A stretch of DNA of 64,000 bases from Ciona intestinalis (Eukaryota; Chordata; Ascidiacea; Phlebobranchia; Cionidae). The stretch is from assembly GCF_000224145.3 (NCBI RefSeq), contig NC_020175.2, positions 3,382,547-3,446,546 of the forward strand, written 5' to 3'. This document shows positions 1 through 18,980 of this stretch, piece after piece (within the stretch, counting starts at the first letter, position 1; each line of letters starts with the position of its first letter). Under the pieces are notes generated by a model. That model was not told where the DNA came from. It saw nothing but the letters and a program-made list of their open reading frames with translations, and searched no databases. The translations under genes and the position numbers were made by a program.

Positions 1-357
1 GCTCATAAAAAAAGGCGACGTAAAACCAGCTTAGAGTGAAATGTCATATTTTCCTGTTTCTGTCTTATTAGTTTGACATAACTTCATAACTTCTTTGGAA
101 ACTGGAACACTTCTTGCAACAACAACAAATGTTTTAGAAACTGAACCTGTTTAAGTTTGTAGGAACGAAAAAGATTTAGTTCTATAGATTTTAAGTAAGC
201 ACATATAAATTATCATTGATCGCAAAATTGCATGTATAGGCTACTTGCTGAAGCTGGTTTGGAAATCATGAGGATCATAAAATCATTAAATAATCGTTTT
301 GAAGTTAAAAAATCATTAAATAACGTGACAAGAAAACGACAAAGGTTATAACATGAT

Positions 358-475
358 TGTTATACCTTATACAACCTGCCGACTTAGGTAGCCACATTCA
401 AGTTACCGAAGCCTCGAACCCGTATCATATGTGGTCCAGAGGCGAGTGCTTTAACCAGTGCCACACTGCCGCCCC
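358..475 (-). repeat. tRNA-like SINE head fragment
   Basis: Read on the minus strand this has a tRNA-like A box (TGGCACTGGTTAAAGC) and B box (GGGTTCGAGGC), as in the heads of the other SINE copies in the window. The (ATTC)n tail is absent, so it is a head fragment or a related family. The rest of 1-1030 holds only short spurious ORFs. Confidence 0.5.
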
Positions 476-1033
476 GAACGACTTTTGTTCAAGCCTGGTC
501 TAGTTACTTTAAATGTTCAATGTACTTTTCATTTATTTACAAGGCCGTAGCATCTTTTTAAATCTTGTTTACAAATTGAAAGTAATAATTATAATTATTA
601 CCTTTCTTGTTCAGATGTAATATAAAGATGGTTAGTGCCCAGAAAAATAATTACGGTTAGGGTTAAAGAGTGGTGGCCTATAAACAAACATCCTTTTTTA
701 CCAGTGTAGGACCGATATATACAGTCCCTTGCAACTAAGTAATATGCAGCCCAAACGTTGTTATACATTATAATGTGCATTGACTAATAACGCAAAATGT
801 TTTCCCCGTGACGAAATCTAGGTCACATCTGTGACATATTGTTTCGAGTCTACGTACAACTGTGTATAGCTTGCTGAGAAAAGTTGGTCGGCACATAATA
901 ATTGTTTTATCGGGTCCTTTCAAAATTTGCGTGTTGCGCGTAGTTGCGGATATTTTCTTAAATATATAGGTCAACATTAAAAAGGGTTGTATTTATATTA
1001 TTCGTCTCATTATTACCACTTTAACGGTGCCTC

Positions 1034-1110
1034 AGGCATGGCAAAAATGACCGATACATCTGTGGGTTATGGGTTTAAGTGTATGCTTACTAAAACGAAG
1101 CAGTATTTAG
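1034..1110 (+). pseudogene. Duplicate of the first-exon segment of the 2.2-kb gene
   Basis: About 75 bp here match 2199-2274 closely (near CAGGCATGGCAAAAATGAC to AAGCAGTATTTA). Both copies encode MAKMTDTS-x-GY-x-F-x-C in the same frame and both are preceded by CAG, a possible splice acceptor. Homology stops abruptly after TATTTA. It may be an alternative first exon of the downstream gene or a stray duplicate. No function is inferred. Confidence 0.45.
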
Positions 1111-1203
1111 TCGCTATTCGCATAAACATTTTACCATGCAAAAATGGTATAATATTTATCATAACAACGCATTTACAGAATTTTGTACCGCACCAGCTTT
1201 GGA

Positions 1204-1402
1204 TATAGTAGGATGGGGAAAGATGGGGCACCTTTAGCACGTAATATTTAAATACCCTGATCGTTTTTTAAACAATTAACAACGGTCCATGAAAGTCGTG
1301 AGGATACAGTTTTATAATTTTTTAAATGTTTTTTGTTTATTACCAAATAGGACGAGAAAATGGAAGGAAAAGGTGTCCCATCTTCCCCCACCCTACTATA
1401 TG
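1204..1402 (+). mobile_element. Palindromic MITE, copy 1
   Basis: About 200 bp with long terminal inverted repeats: TAGTAGGATGGGGAAAGATG on the left and its near complement, ending CCCACCCTACTATA, on the right. TA flanks both ends, fitting a TA target duplication. It has no coding capacity, so it would be a non-autonomous DNA transposon. Strand '+' here means the AGCACATAATATCC core lies next to the left end; other copies are oriented against this one. Confidence 0.85.
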
Positions 1403-2202
1403 TTGTTGCGCTAACATACATAATTTGTTGAAAACAAGTGCGGAAATATTGTGTTACAGTCGCCACTCTGTATAGGCCCTAAGCCTAACAAATCCTAGGA
1501 TTGCTTACGTAATACACCTACGCACGCACAATTGCCCAAGCGTGTAGAGCAGACAACCAGCATTTGACCTTATATATATTTCAGGTCTAGTGTATTCCGT
1601 GCGAGAGTTTTAAAAAAACACGTTACGTAATAATTTAAGTGAGAATAAAGTCCGTATCCCCGAATGGAAGGTCCAGAAATACAATTTCGCAGAAAGCCAA
1701 CCGTAGTTGGAATTATCAGTTAGCATTTACCTATCTATATGTTTGGGTATCTATGCTGTAAGCCCAGTCGTTGGTAGCTCGTTACGCTTCAGCAGTTGCA
1801 TAGCAGCTATACCCAAAAGGTACCGTAAGTTTTAATTTGTCAGAAAGGATGAAATAAAGAATGTGGGTCGAAAATTGTGTCGTGACTAGATTCATTATTA
1901 ATTTTAAATACAAAATTAGATGACCTATATGTTCATAGTTTGGTTTTGGATGACTGTTGAGTTATTGAAGGGGACATAATAGACATCATTGTCAAAAAAT
2001 TGCGACAAGTACTTGATTAAAAAAATCAAAGTTTGGTTTTGATTGAACTTTTTTTAGAGTGTAGCAACTCTGCCATGTGATGACGCGCGGTGGCTACAGA
2101 TTCGCACTTTTCTTTCAGTTTCGTATACTGTGTAAATTCCCATTTTAAATTTTGCAGAAACTGGTAATACGTTTGTGGCATAGAATTTTTCGGGCAACAG
2201 GC

Positions 2203-2828
2203 ATGGCAAAAATGACTGATACATCTATGGGTTATGAGTTTCAGTGTAAGCTTCCTAAAAGGAAGCAGTATTTATAGATAGGAACGTGGTGATGTATTCT
2301 TACAAGAACTCACTTAAAGAAAATCAAGAAATATGGAGAATTCAAATTGACGAGGAAGAACATCAGCGTAACGTAGGTCACATGAGTCTAATTGACGTGG
2401 TAACCGGAAAACGTATTCCCACTAATTCTCAACATGCTAACGATGCATTATATGGAGCTTTTACCGGTGTTACGGTTGAGAATATGCGTCCATCTGACAG
2501 CAGTTGCGATGTAATAGAATACCAGTCCGAAAACCGCGACATTGCCTTTACTTTAGCAGGAAACGTAGAACATCTCGAAACCTTTCAAAATGATAAATGG
2601 GAATTGAAAGTGGAAGAAAGGGAGTTCCAAATCCAAACCGGTAGTGTACAGGATCACGATGTTAACACATGCGTCTATGGTTTGATGAAGGTGGTTGATG
2701 GAAGTGAACCATTTCAGCGTATCCACGAGTATTATCAAGTTTTCAACGAGGTTGGGTTCCCTGATATTTTAAACCGATGGTTTATACATTGCACAAATAC
2801 ACTTGCTTGGCAAAATTACATGAACTAA
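2203..2828 (+). CDS. Unrecognised protein, about 197 aa, with possible 32-nt intron
   Basis: I do not recognise this protein. The main exon runs open to TAA at 2826-2828 and looks genuinely coding: mixed composition, many acidic and polar residues, no membrane segment, no signal peptide, and a closing stretch RWFIHCTNTLAWQNYMN. ATG at 2292 alone would give 178 aa. Upstream, ATG at 2203 opens MAKMTDTSMGYEFQ in another frame that stops at 2275. Removing 2246-2277 (GTAAGC...TATAG, 32 nt) joins the two frames exactly and gives about 197 aa. Such an intron is far shorter than the roughly 60-nt small introns elsewhere here, so a frameshift or a longer intron from the copy at 1034-1110 are alternatives. 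A CAG directly before the first ATG could be a trans-splice acceptor. AATAAA follows the stop at once. Confidence 0.55.
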
Positions 2829-2833
2829 ATCTA

Positions 2834-2839
2834 AATAAA
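2834..2839 (+). promoter_or_regulatory. Polyadenylation signal AATAAA
   Basis: AATAAA starts six bases after the stop of the small gene, supporting its 3' end. Confidence 0.5.
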
Positions 2840-3178
2840 TGATTGTAAAGATGATAACAACTCACTTCTCAATAATTATAAACTTGTAATGCATTTCATA
2901 ATTGTATCCTTGTCTTGCAACTATAGACGCTTTAAATTACGCCACCTTACCCAATTACAATACTTCAATGATCAATGTCAACAGTGCGGATAAAACTTAT
3001 CTCATCTGAGACTACTCTCATGAAAACATACCCCCCGTTTAACAAGAATAATGATACCCTGTTCAGTCGCTGATAGTCCCAAATGGTTTTCCATTTTATT
3101 ACATGACGTCACACTGCAGTCACGTAATTCCGTTATAGTATATATAATTCGCCTTTTGCTGTAACACAATAACGAGAG

Positions 3179-3217
3179 CTAACTAACTATAACTAACTAA
3201 CTAACTAACTAACTAAC
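3179..3217. repeat. (AACT)n microsatellite
   Basis: About nine AACT units with one interruption. Confidence 0.9.
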
Positions 3218-3682
3218 GAGCTATATATACGCCACTATACTGGCACAGAGACCTCGAGGTCTAGGTTCATGGCGGGCTCCTACAAGCCCTTGCCCGACCG
3301 CTATATAAGCTTTTGCCCAATATTATATCATGTACTCGTATATCTGAAAAAAAGAATAAATGTAACCAAGATATTATAAACTGTTTGATCTCTGGTTATA
3401 AAAGCAATTAGAATCACAGCAGATATAGCACCCCACTTGAGCCTGCATATAAAGTTGGATCAACACGAAGTCATTTAACCCAATCAGCCATATTATTTAT
3501 TAAGGGGCTGTAGTATAATTGTAATGCATTTTACCACATGTAATAAATATACAATGCTAAAATAGTATATCCTTGAGGGGCTGTCATGCGAGCAAAGTAT
3601 TTTTTATGCAGTATCAAATCAAGTGTCTTTTAGTTTTGCAAGTTCAATTTGTAGCAAATTTCCAAAATATTTTTTTCTGTAC

Positions 3683-3880
3683 TATAGAGTAAGGTGGGGG
3701 AAGATGGGACACTTTTTCATTCTATCTCCCGTCTCATTTGTAAGTAAACAAAGAACATTCAAAGAATTATAAAAACGTATCATCACGACTCCCATAGACC
3801 GTTGTTAATTGTTTAAGAACACGATCGGGGTGTTTAGATATTATGTGCCAAAAGTGTCCCATCTTTCCCCACAGAACTAT
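3683..3880 (-). mobile_element. Palindromic MITE, copy 2
   Basis: Left end AGTAAGGTGGGGGAAGATGG, right end GTGTCCCATCTTTCCCCAC. The outermost right bases have decayed. Confidence 0.8.
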
Positions 3881-4794
3881 TTAATAAAGATTTTAGGTTT
3901 TAAAGCTAATTGAAGCATGCGTGCCAGTCTAGTGCGCATGTGCAAAAATAAATACAACAACATGTTTTTGCTACCCCCAAGCTCGTCCTGTTTATAATTG
4001 ATTAGGCAGTAAAACGAAACGAAATATTAACTACACGCGTATCAACTGGACCAAAAGTAGTGTAAAAAATTATGACTATTAATTGTAATTTCTCTATCTT
4101 GCCTAGGTGGGTCACATCATAACACGGGTATTCTATTTCATACACCCCGTTGCCGCTTGCGAGTTACAAATCATGCAAATTTGGGATTGTTTAGTGAGGT
4201 TTCATATGTATAGCTGACAAATTTGAAGAACAGAATAAGAAGACAAGACGGGTAATTTATATTTATACAACAATCACACACTACAGCGCGGTAAAAACAA
4301 AAAATGTAACTTGCAGTGATTAGGATAAAAAAAACACTCCAATAAGATTTCGCGAGATCCGATTGTGTCTTTAGGTTTTGAGATAATCTCAAAGTCGTAA
4401 AAAACAAATTATAAAATGTGTGTGTTTGGGCGCTTAAGGCATACCAACATCGTCATTTCAACACCGTCTAGCCATTGTTTATGTACCTCTGTCCTAACTA
4501 ACAGGTAGGGCGGCGCACGAACTTTACGGTATATTTGATAATTTATACGTTTATCTTATTATTATTATTTATTAAAGTCGTAATACACGTGGCCTTTCAT
4601 TTGAGCTGTGCTCTCTTGTACCATAATCGAAGTTTATAAATGTCAAATTCAACGACTATGATACAAGTTTGAAACGGATGTAAGTATGTATAACATGTTT
4701 AAAACTCTAGTATACTATTACTTGGTATAACCAAACATGTTTATATACAGACTCTGGGTATAACTAGTGTATAGAAACTTTAAACAACAGTCGT

Positions 4795-4998
4795 TATCAC
4801 ACGGGTGTACATACACCTCGTGCCAGCTTACGAGATACCATGTATGTTACTTGGGGGGATTTTTTCTTTTTTTTTATGTATGGATAATAATTTGGACAAC
4901 ACATTACTGACCACTGGGTTGGAGCAATTGCCGTCAAGTGTCTTGTCCAAGGACACATTTGCCCACAATGGTAGCAGCGTCGAGCCTTGAACCCATTA
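4795..4998 (-). mobile_element. SINE copy, tail-truncated
   Basis: Minus-strand copy. It runs from the CACGGGTGT/GTACACC body to the B-box complement CCTTGAACCCATTA; the A-box end has decayed. Confidence 0.7.
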
Positions 4999-5621
4999 AC
5001 ATCTGTAGAATAACTTGAAATCAACCAATCAAGTTCTGTTTTGTAAATAAAACTTTTTCACTAAACTTGTAAAAGTATAAAACATGTTGCTGTTATAGAA
5101 CACCTTTTATGATATGGCGCCTATTTTTTCCTCAAGGGGCAGGTTTTCTATCTGCATACATTTTTAACTATATATATGTTTTTTCCTGTTATATGACTGC
5201 TATCAAAGAGATTGGTTTTAATCTCTTTGGCTGCTATGACATTTTAAACAACTCCACATGTGACTGCTGGGTTGAAGCAATGTCTGTTAATTGTCTTGCC
5301 TTAGTACTTATACACCGCCAATGGTATCAGAATCAAGCAACCCTTCATTTCTTTAAGATGTGAGAGCCAACCACTCACTCACGACTAATTATGCGTGGCA
5401 GTTAGAGAAACAATCCAAACATGGCATACTAAACTTGTTACACACTTTTAAACAATTTTTTTAATAAAAAAATAAATAAATTTAACATTTTAACCATTGT
5501 AAGTTTTTGTGTGCACTTTGTACTTTGCTAGGTGTTTACTGCACCACCTAAAAGGGTTAATCATTAAACAGGTTTGGCACTGCAAACTTTGTTGCATACA
5601 GACAAGTGAAAATAAATAAAT

Positions 5622-13761
<8,140 letters not shown>

Positions 13762-13831
13762 ATATACTTAATTTTGGTTTAAATATATAATTTTGTACCA
13801 GAGTATTTTATTTAAAATATTTTTCAGGTAT

Positions 13832-13837
13832 AATAAA
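13832..13837 (+). promoter_or_regulatory. Polyadenylation signal AATAAA
   Basis: About 70 bases after the stop of the DPP4-like gene; the likely 3' end signal. Confidence 0.55.
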
Positions 13838-13853
13838 AAGTTGGGTGCTATTG

Positions 13854-13961
13854 AAGAATCCTCCCCCCCCCCTAATTTGCTATTCACTAACCCTTAACTA
13901 CTAACCACCAAACCTCTAACAATTCCCACCAGCCTATTCTGCTATGTATCGGAGGATTCTT
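13854..13961. repeat. Short element with 11-bp inverted ends
   Basis: AAGAATCCTCC at 13854-13864 and its exact complement GGAGGATTCTT at 13951-13961 flank a C-rich 86-bp centre. It may be a small foldback element. Only one copy was seen. Confidence 0.45.
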
Positions 13962-15370
13962 TACTAGTGCCAAAACTAGTCTTGTTTGATCACTGGGCAT
14001 CAGTCTTTTCCAATTCCACTACTGCTAGGTAGCCAACACACGAGTATACAAGCTATTCGTCTACCATAGTACGTAAACACTTCGTTGTAATGTCCCACCG
14101 AACGGTTGGTGGGCGTCTGTGTTTCTTAACAGATATTTTTCTTTAAAGTTGTTAAGCACGTTATATGAATGAATGTAACTTATTTTACGGAAACGACAGT
14201 CGTTATAACACGGTCGTTATAAGTCGTTATAACACATTTAAAACGAATAACAACGGTGGCGGAAAACGACAGTCGTTATAACACGGTTGTTTATACACCT
14301 CGTGCCAGATACGAGTTACCAGGTGATCTTGTACAATGTTCTCAATTGTCAGCCATACAAAAAAAACGATTCTGAAAAAGATTTACTCATACAGCACATT
14401 ATGATTTTGGTAATATTGGGCAATATGTGCTTAAGTGTCTCGTTTGCCCCACTCTACCAAATAATTGATAAAAATCGGTATTAAGAAAAATGAAATGCGG
14501 TAATATACTAAAAAACCGAAAAACGTAGGAATTGTAATGACGTGTGGTGTGTCAATTGGAAGTACCGAATTGCAGTTTCAACGATGCAAAAAGAAGGGAT
14601 TTCTTTTGAGGCAGAATTTCGCGTTTAAAGGTGCCCTTAGAAGAAAAAAAAAAGAAACCAGCAAAATTCTTTTATTTCTTTGTTTCTGGCGTTTGGTGGG
14701 CGCGCTTTGTAGTTTTCTTTTTTATCCTTTTTCGCTGGCGTTAGTCCGTAGCTGCAAGTTCGCAACTCAGTTAGCGGTTGTTTTGTTGATTTCTTGCTTG
14801 GTTTTAGAGCGTTTTGAACACCCAAGTCTTGTTTTACATTCATTTTTTTACGCTCTGTTGTGATTTGTGTGTCGCGAATGAATAAGAATTGGTAATTGTT
14901 GTTAGGCTTTTGACACGCATATTGTCGGTCGTTGTTGGTACGTTTTTGACTCGTTTGTTTGTTAGACTTCATCCGGCATTATTTGTTGTTTGCTTATAAA
15001 CGGTAAGTGCTTTGACGTTTTTACCGATAATACAGTGTTGTTGTTGCTTTTTCATTTATTAAGATTGTTGATTAACATTATGTTTAACTTAGTACGATCC
15101 TTGGATTTTTCTAAGGTACAGGTTGAGTTAGCCCAAAGTAATAGTTTCACCTCATAGGAGGTATATACACAGAAGGAGAGCGTACGGGATCTTTAAAATC
15201 TTAATATAAAGGTGAGATTTTGATTTTACTTGAGCTTCGTTCAATTCGTGAAACTTAACTAAAACATTTACATAAAGATTGTTACTAAACTTTGAAAGTT
15301 TTATGCGGCTGCTTTGCGATATACTTCAAGAAACAAACAGTCAAGAAATCCCAATAATGTATATGCATGA
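13962..15370. other. Intergenic region without a convincing gene
   Basis: Apart from a decayed SINE at 14163-14325 it holds a less AT-rich stretch at about 14530-15010 with open frames in both directions (for example 14537-14863, +). Their translations have no recognisable domain and a biased Leu/Phe/Arg content. CGGTAAGTGC near 15000 resembles a splice donor, so an untranslated first exon is possible but unproven. Confidence 0.4.
14163..14325 (-). mobile_element. Decayed SINE copy with internal repeats
   Basis: The ACGACAGTCGTTATAACACG segment occurs more than once within 100 bp, showing local duplication of the SINE body. Confidence 0.6.
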
Positions 15371-15372
15371 TG

Positions 15373-15378
15373 GTTTAT
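15373..15378 (-). promoter_or_regulatory. Polyadenylation signal AATAAA (minus strand)
   Basis: TTTATT on the plus strand, about 80 bases past the stop of the His/Tyr/Asp repeat gene; a good match for its 3' end. Confidence 0.6.
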
Positions 15379-15459
15379 TTAAATTGAAAATCGGTAAACT
15401 TGGTTTGCTGATTGATTTCCATAACGTTTATCAGCATTTGTGCCATAATATTAATGATC

Positions 15460-15934
15460 TTAATAATAACCATCGGCTTTGTTGTCATAATAGTAATGAT
15501 CATTGGCTTTGTTGTCATAATAGTAATGATCATCAGCATTATTGTCATAATAGTAATGGTCATCAGCATTGGTGTCATAATAGTAATGATCATCGGCATT
15601 ATTGTCATAATAGTAATGATCATCGGCATTATTGTCATAATAGTAGTGATCATAATAGTAATGATCATCGGTGTCGTAGTTGCCTGTGATAGCTGAAATA
15701 GTAAAATTTCCATTAAAGCTGATATTAATATATATTTATAAACAACAAACATTAAAACCGGAATATTTCAGTATGGACCCAATTATGAACATACAATTTT
15801 ATCTCTTTAAGAAAATTTAAAGATAAATGCTTACCTTTTCCGACTTGGTGCTGGGCGGGAAAAGCGTCCACGGTTTCGATGAGGACTAGGAGTCCGACGA
15901 CAGCGAGCAAGAGTTGAAGCGCTAAGTTATTCAT
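15460..15934 (-). CDS. Secreted His/Tyr/Asp decapeptide-repeat protein, 110 aa
   Basis: Two coding exons, 15835-15934 and 15460-15692, joined by a clean intron (donor GTAAGC, acceptor TATTTCAG, phase 1). Exon 1 encodes a textbook signal peptide (MNNLALQLLLAVVGLLVLIE, likely cut after VDA) and FPAQHQVGK. Exon 2 encodes seven HYYYD blocks, six in the context D-D/N-D-H-Y-Y-Y-D-N/T-N/K-A, and stops with DGYY directly after the last unit. The other frames of this minisatellite give Ile/Met/Thr-rich nonsense, but only this frame follows from exon 1. A CTGCAG acceptor lies right before the ATG, with a 5' untranslated exon and a TATA-like box upstream. Function is unknown. The His/Asp/Tyr content suggests metal binding or Tyr/DOPA cross-linking, which is inference. 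I know of no family with this repeat. Confidence 0.8.
15470..15690 (-). repeat. 30-bp coding minisatellite
   Basis: Seven imperfect units around TCATAATAGTAATGATCATC (plus strand) make up almost all of exon 2 of the repeat-protein gene. One unit is shortened to 15 bp, which keeps the frame. Many differences are silent (GAT/GAC, GCC/GCT), suggesting selection on the peptide. Confidence 0.9.
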
Positions 15935-15988
15935 CTGCAGAAACAAATATTAATCACAGAAAACAAGTAACACAAACTGAGAACTCAC

Positions 15989-16044
15989 TTTGTTGCTTTC
16001 TCAGTGAAGATATGATAACGTACCAGAACGCATCGCTTTTTATT
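15989..16044 (-). promoter_or_regulatory. Promoter and 5' untranslated exon of the repeat-protein gene
   Basis: On the minus strand CCAATAAAAAGC (near 16035-16046) could serve as a TATA-like box. A start about 30 bases on would give a short untranslated exon ending at 15989 before donor GTGAGT, then a 54-nt intron to the acceptor beside the ATG. Trans-splicing of a leader to that acceptor, as is common in ascidians, is the alternative. Confidence 0.45.
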
Positions 16045-16305
16045 GGGGTGTCGAAGTATTAACCAAACAATAGTTTCCGCACCCCCTTTTATTTAAGTGG
16101 AAAAATCTTTTTCTTTCGCGAAACAATAATATGTTCCAAGTAGCCACCAAGCAGCTTGCAATTTTTTTGTGTCTAAATTTCCGCAGTCTGTGTTAAAACT
16201 GAATTTGCAAACTTACATGAGTTACTGCTAAATATTAAAGTTTCGTTTAAAATTTAGTTTCTATGCTTAAATGTCGCGACCCAGTCGATGTAAAAAACAT
16301 TACAG

Positions 16306-16499
16306 ATATAGTAGGGTGGGGGAAGATGGGACACCTTAAGCACATAATATCAAAACATCCTGATTGTTTTTTAAACAATTAACAATGGTCTATAGGAGTC
16401 TTAAGGATGTAGTTTTTTTAATTCTTTGAGTGTTCTTGGTTTACTAATAAATGGGACGAGAAAATAGATTTAAAAGGTGTCTCATCTTCCCCCACCCTA
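16306..16499 (+). mobile_element. Palindromic MITE, copy 6
   Basis: Complete; left end TAGTAGGGTGGGGGAAGATG. Confidence 0.85.
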
Positions 16500-16567
16500 A
16501 TTCGGCTTACTTACAATTTTTGCATAGAGTATTTAGGCGATGCTACATCAAACAACGTTATAGAGAG

Positions 16568-16770
16568 ACATAGTATTGGGTGTGGGGAAGACGGCAGACC
16601 TTTAGCACATAATATCCAAATATCCTGATCGTGTTTTAAATATAATTAACAACGGTTTATGGTAGCCGTGAGAATATGATTTTATAATTCTTTAAATGTT
16701 TTTTGTTTAATATCAAATGGGACGAGAAAATAGAATGAAAAAGTGTCTCATATCCCCCACTCTACTATAG
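16568..16770 (+). mobile_element. Palindromic MITE, copy 7
   Basis: Diverged ends (AGTATTGGGTGTGGGGAAG; CCCCCACTCTACTATAG). It lies only about 70 bp from copy 6 in the same orientation. Confidence 0.75.
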
Positions 16771-16903
16771 GTATAACAGTTATAGCAAACTTTTTGTTCC
16801 TCCACCACCGTGAAATGGGATGTTAATGTTTTTTTAAACAAGAAATCTAAATAAAAAACACATTTAGAGCAGCAATATTTGAAAAACAAACACGCGGCAT
16901 TAT

Positions 16904-17087
16904 TTGGTGGGGTGATGGGACACCTTTTATTTATTTTCCCGTTCGATTTGGTAGTAAACAAAGAACAATTAAAGAATTATAAAAACGTAGTCTTACAACT
17001 CCCATAGACCGTTGTTAATTGTTTAAAGCACGATCAGGATATTTGGATATTATGTGCTAAATGTGTCCCATCTCACCCTACTATATA
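16904..17087 (-). mobile_element. Palindromic MITE, copy 8
   Basis: Both ends are slightly shortened (GGTGGGGTGATGGGACACC; TGTCCCATCTCACCCTAC). Confidence 0.75.
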
Positions 17088-17394
17088 ATATCAACATATC
17101 CCATACCAATGCAGTTCGTTTATCTGCCTCGTCTCAGCAGAAATGCCGAAACTGTGATGACAACGCAGTAATTAGAAATAACACGGGAAGTTATTTGATT
17201 CTATACCCGGAAACCACGTGATTATATCAGTAAGATGTTTACAGATCATAACATATGGATATGTTTCTGACTAAAGACTCTGTTTTTGAATTGGGTTGTT
17301 TATTATCTTTTTTTAAAGACTCAAATTAACTCCGCATGACAGGTATGGTTCATACGGTTATGTTTCTAATCGAACAATACCTGTAAAACACGAA

Positions 17395-17530
17395 TGAATG
17401 AATGAAATTTATTTAGTCTGTTCGGTCACGATAACGAACAACGGGAAAGTTTGCAAAAGCGGAAAGACAGGTATAGTAACGATAAAACAGCAGTTGTTAA
17501 AACACGCTTATTGATAAAAAAGAAAGAAAT
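17395..17530 (-). repeat. Third dispersed repeat, copy 1
   Basis: Contains a segment near ACAGCAGTTGTTAAAACACGC that recurs at about 28430 (ACAACAGTTGTTAAAACACGC) with similar flanks (GAAAGACAG...TAG...CGA). The left edge is GAATGAATGAAATTTATTTA. Confidence 0.5.
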
Positions 17531-17721
17531 AATGTTTTGGATTTAAAGGCATGAACGTTTTACCCTGCGGACATTATAATGGTAATTGAATTAATCTTGA
17601 TAATTTTTTTAAGATTAGTTGTATTATTTAAATACACGCACCAACTAAAACATCACCTTTGTACTTTTCAAAAATGCTTTACATTGCACAATTTTTATAG
17701 ATATGCTATATTTACGTTAAT

Positions 17722-17920
17722 ATACAGTAGGGTGGGGGAAGATGGGACACCTTTTCATACTATTTTCTCGTCTCATTTGGTAGTAAATAAGAAATATTTA
17801 AAGAATCATTAAACCGTATCCTCACGACTTCCATAGACCGTTGTTAACTGTTTAAAATACGATTAGGTTGTTTGGGTATTTGTGCTAAAGGTGTCCCATC
17901 TTCCCCCAGCCTACTATATA
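17722..17920 (-). mobile_element. Palindromic MITE, copy 9
   Basis: Complete, with ends close to consensus. Confidence 0.85.
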
Positions 17921-18980
17921 ACAAAAAAACTTGTTATTTTGTGCAAAGGAGGGCAGTTGTTGAGAAGCAAAACACGGGGTTTCTTCTTCGCACAGTTTGC
18001 GTCTTTGTTGGCGATTCTAGTATTAAACGTTTAATAATTTCCGAAGCCCTGTCAGTTAAAAGGAAAAATTCTAACGGTTCGTACCCACAATCACGTGATT
18101 AATTCGGTGAGATATGTACAGATTGCAACATCTGGAGATGTTTAGTAATAGTTTGTTATAATGCGTTACGTTAGACTTTCTGGTAAAACAGTAGCGTAAA
18201 ATGTATCAATAAATTTCCTTGCGGTTAGATACTTTTGCGTGACGGCCCTCTCTTTAAAACATGGTATTTCTATAAACTGCTGTGACTTTTGCTCTTCCAA
18301 TGCTATTTTATGATTCGTATATATACGCAGTGCCGAGTGGCAATTTTATGGGACCAAACAAGCCCGGACACAGGATTAAAGGCATACCGGAAGTACATAG
18401 TAGAAAAAAAAAGGCATACCGGAAGTACGTGGTAGAAAAAATGCTTATTGTTAAGGTAATTGAAAGTTCGTCCTTACAGAAGCAAAGCTATTGTAAACAT
18501 GTGTAATGTCAATGCTATTTTATGATTGATGACAGCGTGAACGTGACGGAAATACATTGGCCGTAGACACGCCGGGATCGCTGGAAGTACTTGCTCTGGT
18601 CGAAGTCAATGCTATATAACTGACCTTATTGACGAAATGGAAAATACACCTACAATTTAATTGTATGGAAATCTTATGCAATCCACGAACGTAGGATATT
18701 ACTTTGGCGATAAAGTTTCACCCTCTAATTTAAAACAACGTTCTGGCGCCTGCGCTCTTTCCGGTTTATGTTTTTCATTACCAATCGGCGTTTAAACTGG
18801 TGAGCCATAGCGCCGAACTTTAAACAGTAGCCCATTCGCAATTTGTCTTTCTACGCTGTAAAATAATATATAATTCTTTAAATGTTCCGTGAGGAACGAA
18901 AAAAAATCAAGCAACCACACCCGATCATGTTGGCAAAAAGTCTTGTATTGGCAGCGATTACTTATCAGTTTTTCTAACAA

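Larger units (their letters stand above)
2840..5621. other. Intergenic region without a convincing gene
   Basis: This holds an (AACT)n run, one MITE and one SINE copy, entered separately. The remaining short ORFs have AT-driven composition and no recognisable domain. TATATAATTC near 3140 could be a TATA-like element, but no downstream exon was found. Confidence 0.5.
16050..18980. other. Intergenic repeat-rich region
   Basis: This holds four MITEs and no supported gene. A tandem pair of about 37 bp (AGGCATACCGGAAGTAC near 18381 and 18413) lies inside a 75-codon ORF (18282-18506) that I do not accept as coding. A loosely duplicated 70-bp stretch around CACGTGATT occurs at 17205 and 18085. Confidence 0.45.

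Noticed and set aside
14537..14972. 108- and 111-codon ORFs on opposite strands
   Set aside because: They are mutual shadows with Lys/Arg- or Leu/Phe-biased content and no recognisable motif.
15375..15752. 125-codon minus-strand and 94- and 136-codon plus-strand ORFs over the 30-bp minisatellite
   Set aside because: They read the repeat in other frames (Ile/Met/Thr- or His/Asn/Cys-rich) and have no support from the signal-peptide exon, which splices into the HYYYD frame.
18282..18506. 75-codon ORF containing a 37-bp tandem repeat
   Set aside because: The repeat is not a multiple of three, so the two units are read in different frames, which argues against coding.
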